25,222 nucleotides of DNA from Elysia marginata. Taxonomy: Eukaryota > Mollusca > Gastropoda > Plakobranchidae. The stretch spans positions 98,003 to 123,224 of the forward strand of contig BMAT01004020.1 of assembly GCA_019649035.1 (NCBI GenBank), written 5' to 3'. The notes beneath the pieces are model-generated. The model searched no databases. It had not been told where the DNA came from and worked only from the letters and a program-made list of their open reading frames with translations. Below, one piece after another: positions 18,896 through 25,222 of the stretch. A program made the translations under genes and the position numbers. How positions within the stretch are numbered: position 1 is the first letter of the stretch; every line of letters starts with the position of its first letter.

Positions 18896-19164
18896 TTCTC
18901 CTACTTTGGGGGCCTAGATAGCTCAGTTGGTAGTGGCTTCGCTCCGTGGCCAGGAGGTCGCGGGTTCGAAACACAGCCGAGCACAGTCCGGGCCCTACTG
19001 GTTGAGTCGGTGTCAGTATAATGTGACCGGCTGAGGCTAAGTCATGGTATCCCCCCTAGTCTCTGGGTGGCATCCCGTAATTTGTCATTGGGACCCAAGC
19101 CCTGAGAGCACCTTTGAAGTGGAATTGGGCTTGTAAAAATATCCTTCAATCATTCTCCTACTTT
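18896..19164 (+). mobile_element. tRNA-derived SINE with 12-bp target-site duplication
   Basis: The direct repeat TTCTCCTACTTT (18896-18907 and 19153-19164) brackets a 245-bp body. The head is tRNA-like: box A TAGCTCAGTTGG (18919-18930) and box B GGTTCGAAAC (18963-18972), spaced as in a pol III internal promoter. It is followed by a non-tRNA body and a tail ending in TGTAAAAATATCCTTCAATCA. It is in DUOX intron 1, sense orientation. It is not a functional tRNA gene, because the 3' acceptor half does not pair. Confidence 0.9.
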
Positions 19165-19777
19165 AAAAATTCTTTTCACCACTCACTACTTCTCTAGTCC
19201 TCTTTAATTTCTCTCTGTCTCTACCTTGCAGTTGCTCCTGCTTATTTTCGAGAATATCAATCTATCTGTCTTTCTTTAGCTCAGAGAATACATTGTAAGT
19301 ATAAATAAGTATGTCTATTATTTTAACTATTGGAACCCATGATAATGACAGGCATTATCTCGTGAGGAAACTTCGTAGTTTTATTAAGTGTAGCTTATCC
19401 ACTTTTTTTTAAAATTAAATTTGACTAAAACCAGTACAGAAAAAGATTACCATTAAACGTTTTCATCATGAACAAACCTACAGCAATACCACTCACTTTA
19501 GGATTTTTCCTTGCCCATTTAAAGAAAAAAAAAATTCAAGGCCCATAAAAAGGTTATTGTGCTCCTGGACTATTTTTTCTTAAATTGAACTATTATTTTA
19601 TCTGACCCTATGTCTGACTGTGATCGATCGACTTGTTAACGTTTCCTTCAACCTGTTTCTCTTCATGTTGACCTGTTTCATACATCTCTGAATAAAACAT
19701 CAATAATCAATTTTCATCTTTCAGATTAAATCTATACGTGTAAGGAAAGTTTCATGGAAACATATGATACTATCATG

Positions 19778-19945
19778 GAGATATCAGACCACGTAAAATA
19801 CAGTCATTCTCAAAACTTAAGTTTACTCTGTTGTCATTGTTTATCTTCTTATTCCTGTCGGTACTTTCCCGTTTGTTCCAAGATATTCGAAACTGCCAAC
19901 CCTATCAATATCCTCTCCATTTTTAATTTAGCTTTTTGACGTCTT
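19778..19945. repeat. Diverged direct repeat, copy 1 (partner in DUOX intron 2)
   Basis: Ordered matches to 21535-21757: AATACAGT...CTCAAAACTT, CTTATT...TGTCG-TACTTT, TTCCAA-ATATTCGAAACTG, TATCCTC-CATTT. Same orientation. The second copy has about 45 extra bases. Confidence 0.55.
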
Positions 19946-19980
19946 GAAAAGGAATTATTACAACGATAAGTGAAAGCCCT

Positions 19981-20625
19981 CATGAGTATCATTATAACTT
20001 TAAATCTGGGCTCTAATGTTTAACTCCTAGAGGCAAGATGAAAAGGAAGTGCAGCAAACTGCTTTTATCTGTAATTATTTATTTTTAGAAAAAATTTTTT
20101 ACTTATTGTATGAAGATTAACATATTTATGTATCACTGGATAGCTACTTAATATGCTCTTTGCATGTTATGCTATGGCAGGGAAAGCCAAATACACCGAA
20201 TAGCTTTTGACATTGTTTTTTGTTTTAACTATTTTCATTTTGTTTTACTTGTGAACCTGTATTCACTTTGTTTTGCTTATTTTTCAACTTTTGTCTCCCT
20301 CCCTAACCCAATTAGTTTTCACCAGCCAACACTAGAACAACAGTTCTTACTATACCAGCATTTCTGACTTACCGTTTGTCTTTCATTTTCATGAAGTTCA
20401 TCTTACGCGCATAAGATTGGCAAAGCTAAGTACTTTTTAAATATTACGATGCATCCATAAACAATAGCCTTTTTATGTATATAGTTGTTAGCTTTTGCGT
20501 TCGAGCAGCATCTCTAGTATGACAAATGTTGCGGTACAGCAGTAAAATATTATAAGACATCTTTTTCATCTTGCCTCTAGGAGTTAAACACAAAGCCCAG
20601 ATTTAAAGTGATAATGATACTCATG
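19981..20625. mobile_element. Second inverted-repeat element in DUOX intron 1
   Basis: 64-nt arms 19981-20044 and 20562-20625 are inverted repeats with a few substitutions and a one-base length difference. They start CATGAGTATCATTAT and include TTAACTCCTAGAGGCAAGAT. The 517-bp spacer is AT-rich with no recognisable protein. Arm sequence differs from the element at 17954-18686, so it is a different family. A target-site duplication was not identified with confidence. Confidence 0.75.
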
Positions 20626-21004
20626 GCTATAAGGTTCTAACCAAAACTGTCCATAATTGTCGGCCTAGATTATCCATGTCGATCATACACTTTTGATCTT
20701 CTTTTAATGCTATTATTAAGATGTTTTCGAATGACAACGCTATCAAATCTTCTTAAGTCTCCTTAGGTTACCAAAGAAAGATTTATGGCAACCCAAAATG
20801 TTTTTGTGTTTTTACCATGTATTATCTTGTCCCATCACTATGTGCACCCTGTAGAAACAAGATTTTTTTTATTTCTTGTGTTATCCGGGAAGCAGATATC
20901 TCATTACCGTACGTGAGAGCACGAACAAATAAACATTGACATTGTGAGCAATCTACATCATTACGCTGTGTAAAAGAATATGCGAATTTTGTTTTTTCTT
21001 ACAG

Positions 21005-21097
21005 TATGTTTCTCGCCAGTCATCTCCGATGAGTTTGAAAGACACCCTAACGATGGCTGGTACAACAACCTTGTGCACCCAGAGTGGGGAGCCGTTG
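21005..21097 (+). CDS. DUOX exon, end of signal peptide and start of peroxidase-homology domain (residues 13-43)
   Basis: Dual oxidases are membrane NADPH oxidases producing extracellular hydrogen peroxide. They begin with an extracellular peroxidase-like domain. Acceptor TTTTTTCTTACAG, donor GTTG/GTAAGCC, phase 1 in and out. The exon encodes CFSPVISDEFERHPNDGWYN followed by NLVHPEWGAV. The D-G-W-Y-N-N-L and following W-G are hallmarks of the DUOX N-terminus, found in vertebrate DUOX1/2 just after the signal peptide. Peroxidasins and other animal haem peroxidases share part of this motif, but the next exon favours DUOX. Confidence 0.9.
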
Positions 21098-21534
21098 GTA
21101 AGCCTCATATGCATAACATCTGACCTTGACAGTTGCCTGTTTTTTATACCTGTAATTCCATGGCCAGGAAATAAGTATCTTTTTCAGCCAATTCCTTTAT
21201 TACGAAGTTTGTTTGCTAGATCTCACGTCAGAACAATTCCTGACATCTACTAAAAGTATTTCTGCCTGCGTAACTGTAATTTCAATCCCGTCTTCTGTTA
21301 CTTTCTTAGTTGACCTTCCTCTCCATCCCCTACTTTGCTTCTACAGTGTTTCTCCAACGTTCGATGATGCTTCATGTGTCCAAAGTACCAGTCCTTAAGG
21401 TTTAGTTGTGTTGCTGATGTCAATCTGTCCTCGTTGCTGGATAACTATTTTCCGTACCTAAGAAATTTTCATTAGCGGTACCTTTCGGCAGAACCCTAAT
21501 GTCACAAGCGCTGATTTTTTTACATATATATCCA

Positions 21535-21757
21535 CAGGAGTGTAGGCGATATGAAATACAGTGGTCCTCAAAACTTTTCTCTTTTGGCATTGCCCTTTCC
21601 ATAGTTCTGTCATCTTGTCTTTTTTAGCTATCGCCATCGCTAATATTCTTATTTATGTCGATACTTTTCCATTTACCTCTCTCCTGCTTCCAACATATTC
21701 GAAACTGTAAACCCCAGCACTATCCTCCTCATTTAAAAAAATTAGCGTCTTCAAACA
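21535..21757. repeat. Diverged direct repeat, copy 2
   Basis: Partner of 19778-19945, located in DUOX intron 2 about 440 bp past the exon at 21005-21097. No coding content. It could be an unclassified dispersed repeat. Confidence 0.55.
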
Positions 21758-22464
21758 ATTGTATAAGAAAACGATTTTAGCGTTCCTGACACTATGAAAC
21801 AGTTCCATTTTGTCGCTATGTTTCTTTACAGACCCTATAATCTTTTTCAAGCGCTCTTGAGGGCTGGAGCAAAAGAGCAGTATATACCTGTCTTGCAATT
21901 GTAAACCGTATATTGATGGTTCTTTATTGTTTTATGGTGAAGTAAATTACTCAAAAGATCTCTTTATGCCTTATGCGTCTATAAAAGGTCCTGTGTGTGG
22001 CCGTTTGTAGAACTCTGTTGTTCCACATTACAGCTGTACAGAGGACTTTTGAATTTTAAAAAAAGCGCTCTAGTTAAGTGTTTCAGTTCAGTTCTCGCAT
22101 GGTTTTTAATGTACAACACTGTTTTATGCAACCTATGTAAAAGATAAAAAAGCTCCTGCTTATTTATCGGTATTTTTTGTTTATGTGGTCTGTGGTACTC
22201 TTTTCCTACCGAAACCTATCTGTATTGGGTTAACAGCTTTTTTAATTTATTTTTTTTCCCTGTTTATAACGATTGTAATAAGAATTTTATTGCCACAAGT
22301 ATTTTAAAACATTTTCCTGTAAATGGAACATTATTACTATTTTTCAAGATGACCAGACTTACGGCAATTAAAATTAATATCAATTATGGCATTGACTTGT
22401 CTTCCACCTTCTAAATTAATTGTTTTTTTAACAATTTTACCAAAGATGATTACTCTACTTGCTC

Positions 22465-22486
22465 TTCAATTCAATTCAATTCAATT
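22465..22486 (-). repeat. 3' tail repeat of the LINE, (TTGAA)x4
   Basis: Four pentanucleotide units at the 3' end of the minus-strand element, in place of a poly-A tail. Short tandem tails are usual in the CR1/L2 group. Confidence 0.8.
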
Positions 22487-22666
22487 TCTTTATTGTCTAT
22501 ATTGGCACATTGTAGAGGCTACAGAGCAATTTACAACAAGTATAATCAATTAAAGTCTCTCTCTCTGTGTCTCTACATTCCTCACACTAACTTGCCAATT
22601 TCTTTCCCTTCCAACATAACAGAAACAAGGCATTTCAAAAGGATTTCATAATGTCTCACAAAAGCT

Positions 22667-23038
22667 TTACATCAGATGGCATAAATGATTTAGTATAACG
22701 TTCAGTTTTGCATTCAAAAGAATAGGCTTACGTGATCTTATGGATAGTTTCACTTGTTTGGAAAGAGGGTGGGATGGGTCATTCTTCATGGATATGATTT
22801 TTTTCGGACAGTTTATAATATATAACATGTTAAAATCCTGGAAAGAAACTATTGGATCATTTATAAGTTTGTTTGATCTCTTGATGGCCTGGTCGATTTT
22901 ACGTTGTTTATTTTCATGTATATTTCCTCCCCAACAAGTAATTGAAAAAATAATAACGCTTTCCACGACTGCTTTATAAAACAAATACAGAAGGCTGTTG
23001 TCAATATTAATTTTTTTCAATTTGCGAAGGAAGTGCAA
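22667..23038 (-). pseudogene. C-terminal fragment of the LINE ORF2
   Basis: 123-codon open stretch with the conserved post-RT region: FLRKLKK, FYKAVVESVIIFSITCWGGN, KLINDP, CPKKIIS, DPSHPL. The final R-S-R-K-P segment corresponds to the S-G-R-R motif of related elements. Confidence 0.85.
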
Positions 23039-23222
23039 TCGTGTATTGATATTTTTAATAAGGTTTATAGCATTTATTTCGCAACTGAGCTGATCATCTA
23101 TAGTTGTTCCCAGATATTTATAAGCATTAACAATTTAACAGTTTAATTTTTTATACACAAAGGAATCAAAGCATCCTTCACATTCCTAAAATCAATCACA
23201 AGCTCTTTCGTTTTAGCTACAT

Positions 23223-23620
23223 TTAGTAACAAAAATGATTTTCGCACCAAGCTTCTAACCAGGCAACAGATTCCCTATAGTGATATTCATTGTCCTTTAT
23301 TAAACCTCGAATACATGTATCATCTGCAAACTTTCTCAAATGAACATTTATTTGGCCATTTATTTGACACTTACTGGTGTATACTGTGAACAAGAAGGGC
23401 GACAATACTGCTCCCTGGGTTGCACCTGTATTGGTGATAATTATGTCTGATTTGGTACTCATTTCTCTCCCCTTAATCATGACATATTGGGGTCTTTGCG
23501 ATAGGAAGACCAATACCCAACCAATGAGGTTTTTATTTAGGCCTAATTCATCTAACTGTGAAATGATTAAGTGAGGTTGAATGGTGTTAAATGCTGATGA
23601 AAAATCAACAAAAAGTAGCC
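23223..23620 (-). pseudogene. Reverse transcriptase fragment of the LINE, catalytic blocks
   Basis: This frame contains motif A (F-V-D-F), motif B (G-A-T-Q-G-A-V-L-S-P) and motif C (F-A-D-D). All catalytic aspartates are therefore present in sequence, but the reading frame is separated from the N-terminal blocks by a frameshift. A stop follows WCENHFCY, where the LNVAKTKELVIDFR continuation lies in another frame. Confidence 0.9.
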
Positions 23621-24148
23621 TGCAGTAACTTCTAGGTTTTCCAGATGTTTTAAGATATTATCAAGGAATACCAGTAACGCATCACTTACTCCTCTCTTCT
23701 CACGATAGGCGAACTGCATGTCATCCTGACATGGAGAAATACATTTCTTAATTCCCTTGAGAATTATTTTCTCCAAACATTTACACACAACCGAGGTTAG
23801 GGCTATAGGTCTTAAATCATTTTGTTCTTCAACATGGGGCTTTTTCGGTACAGGTATGAATTCAGACATTTTCCAGATACGTGGAAGGGAATGTTGTGAA
23901 ATTGTCGAATTAAACAAAATAGTAAATATGCCGCTTAGCTCTTGGTAGCAACTTTTAAGTAAACGCCCACTTAGTCCATCAGGATCACACGCTTTCCTTA
24001 CATTTAACTTTTCAAGTTCTCTCTTAACATCATTTTCTTGAACGACAAAATCCCACCCTTCTACCAAACCGCTCAATATGTCTTTTATTTTTCGTTCAGT
24101 GGTGTTTTTGAAATCATGTACATCAAATCTTGCATAAAACTGATTCAA
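23567..24148 (-). pseudogene. Reverse transcriptase fragment of the LINE, N-terminal blocks
   Basis: 193-codon open stretch covering the start of the reverse transcriptase: NQFYARFDVHDF, the DPDGLSG block, LRPIALTSVVCKCLEKII and the QFAYR block. The frame is lost near 23640, just before motif A, which continues in another frame. Confidence 0.9.
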
Positions 24149-24792
24149 TTTATTTGCATATTCTTTAATCTACGTTCAATATAGCTTTCTTTTTTTACTT
24201 CCCGACATAACTCTCAAACCATCCCAAGCATTCCTAGGATTTGTTTTTATATTTAGTTCTACCTTCTCTTTGTATTGTTTTTTTACATTCTCTAACAACT
24301 GCCTTGATCTTCTTCTTCCACGTAATTAGTGCTTCTTTGTCACAACTCTTGAAAGCTTTCAATTTTAAGGATAAAACTTCTCTGGGTTATTTATTGATCC
24401 AAGGTTTTGAATTAGGAAAATACATAATTTCTTTCTTTTTTATTGTTACGTTTTCACAGAACTTTATATACTCAATTATACTGTCCGTGAGTTCATCGAT
24501 GTTAGCGCACAAGTCTTTAAACATGGTTTTCTGTGCTTTTAAAGTGACTTGGAGCTTTGATTTCATGTTTCTAAAATATTTTATTAAGCTTAAGTAGCTT
24601 TCTTGAAAACCTAAATTTCATTTTAACTAAAAAATCAGTGTACCAGAAATCAAAATCTGCAAATGTGTTTAGCTTTTCAATTGTATGTTTTAGGCTTCAA
24701 TGTTTTAATTTTAGACCAACATTGCTGTATCTTAGATATTTTTTTGTCTTAAAAGCATGAATTTTATTGGAGTTGATACATGCTTGCCATAG

Positions 24793-24954
24793 ATACACAC
24801 CTGCTGCGTCTCAGCCCCGCCGATTACAGCGACGGTGTGTATGAACCAGCAGGCAAGGCGAGACCCAACCCATTCACCATCAGTCAGATTGCCTTCAGTG
24901 GTAGCAACAGACTCGGCTCAGCTAGAAACCGCAATGCTTTGTTGGTGTTCTTTG
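24793..24954 (+). CDS. DUOX exon, peroxidase-homology domain (residues 44-97)
   Basis: Acceptor GCTTGCCATAG, donor CTTTG/GTAAGATTC, phase 1 in and out. It encodes DTHLLRLSPADYSDGVYEPA, then GKARPNPFTISQIAF and RLGSARNRNALLVFFG. The L-x-P-A-x-Y-x-D-G-V-Y-x-P, the R/L-P-N-P segment, and the A/S-x-RNR-x-x-L-x-V-F-F-G block all match DUOX N-termini in order. Only 97 of about 1500 expected residues are in the window; the rest lies to the right. The EF hands and oxidase core cannot be checked here. Confidence 0.93.
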
Positions 24955-25197
24955 GTAAGATTCACTTCGTTAGTGGTTAGATAAAACCGGAAGATAAAAA
25001 TATATTAAACTTTTTAGTTTTTCTTTCAGTACGCTTTGAAATGCACTGTGAAAATGAAATGTGCAGAACCTGAAAGTGTTATAATTAAGTGTCTTTTTAA
25101 AGACAATTTTGTCAGTCATTGAAAGTTGGAACTTTGAATTTGACTAAAAATGAAGAGCTGATTTTATCTAGAAAGAGAGCAAACGATGAAATGACGG

Positions 25198-25222
25198 AGA
25201 TGAAGAAGAAGAAGAAGAAGAA
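25198..25222. repeat. (GAA)n microsatellite at the window edge
   Basis: AGATGAAGAAGAAG and onward; the array is cut by the window end. It lies in DUOX intron 3. Confidence 0.9.

Larger units (their letters stand above)
22465..24690 (-). mobile_element. Degenerate non-LTR retrotransposon (CR1/L2/Jockey group), antisense in DUOX intron 2
   Basis: On the minus strand this carries, in order: the region before the reverse transcriptase (DELTDSIIEYIKFCE, FPNSKPWINK, then NPRNAWDGLRVM about 24.5-24.2 kb); reverse transcriptase blocks (RKACDPDGLSGRLLK, PVPKKPHVEEQNDLRPIALT, QFAYREKRGVSDALL); motif A FVDFSSAFNT near 23610; motif B GATQGAVLSPFLFT; the catalytic FADD at 23319-23330; and a C-terminal segment (HFLRKLKKINID, ESVIIFSITCWGGN, CPKKIIS ... 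DPSHPL). The frame is broken in at least three places. The 3' end carries four TTGAA units (22465-22486). No endonuclease domain is present, so it is 5'-truncated. The left edge is a guess. Confidence 0.92.

Noticed and set aside
18908..18985. A tRNA gene.
   Set aside because: Boxes A and B are present, but the acceptor stem does not close and the sequence continues into a repeat body bounded by a target-site duplication. It is a SINE head.
24241..24597. A plus-strand hydrophobic 118-codon frame resembling a membrane protein.
   Set aside because: It is the antisense shadow of the LINE region upstream of the reverse transcriptase, whose minus-strand translation matches known element motifs.

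Overview
The window looks like animal genomic DNA: AT-rich, intron-dense, with GT-AG (and some GC-AG) introns, tRNA-derived and LINE-type retroelements, a decayed Tc1-like transposon and long GATA microsatellites. The gene content and repeat style fit an invertebrate, plausibly a mollusc, but the sequence alone does not settle the phylum.

Two real genes are visible, arranged head to head. Left of about 14.9 kb, on the minus strand, lies a prominin (CD133-like) gene. I could rebuild one 5' UTR exon, one mixed UTR/coding exon and 15 further coding exons whose splice phases agree at every junction. Together they give an uninterrupted 649-residue N-terminal portion: signal peptide, N-terminal ectodomain, TM1, TM2, a first large extracellular loop of about 255 residues, TM3, TM4 and most of the second large loop. 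TM5 and the C-terminus lie beyond base 1. Two of its introns use a GC donor.

Right of about 17.5 kb, on the plus strand, is the 5' part of a dual oxidase (DUOX) gene. A 37-nt coding stretch encodes most of a signal peptide, and two further exons (21005-21097 and 24793-24954) carry the start of the peroxidase-homology domain. These give 97 residues plus one base, with all introns in phase 1. The remainder (peroxidase, EF hands, NADPH-oxidase core) is outside the window.

The 2.65 kb between the two starts has no recognisable gene but holds an old duplicated segment. The introns hold the mobile DNA. In prominin introns there are a LINE 3' fragment (about 7.5-7.85 kb), a long hairpin between two GATA arrays (8.55-8.88 kb) and a broken Tc1-like transposase with an internal 45-bp tandem amplification (10.39-11.48 kb). 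DUOX intron 1 holds two separate elements of about 650 bp with long inverted ends, a tRNA-derived SINE with a clear target-site duplication, and a G-rich quadruplex-like run. DUOX intron 2 holds an antisense, frameshifted non-LTR retrotransposon (22.46 to about 24.69 kb).

No new multi-gene system was found. The most interesting items are the paired GC-AG introns, the cysteine-free cytoplasmic loops of this prominin, the tiny DUOX signal-peptide exon, and the inverted-repeat elements.
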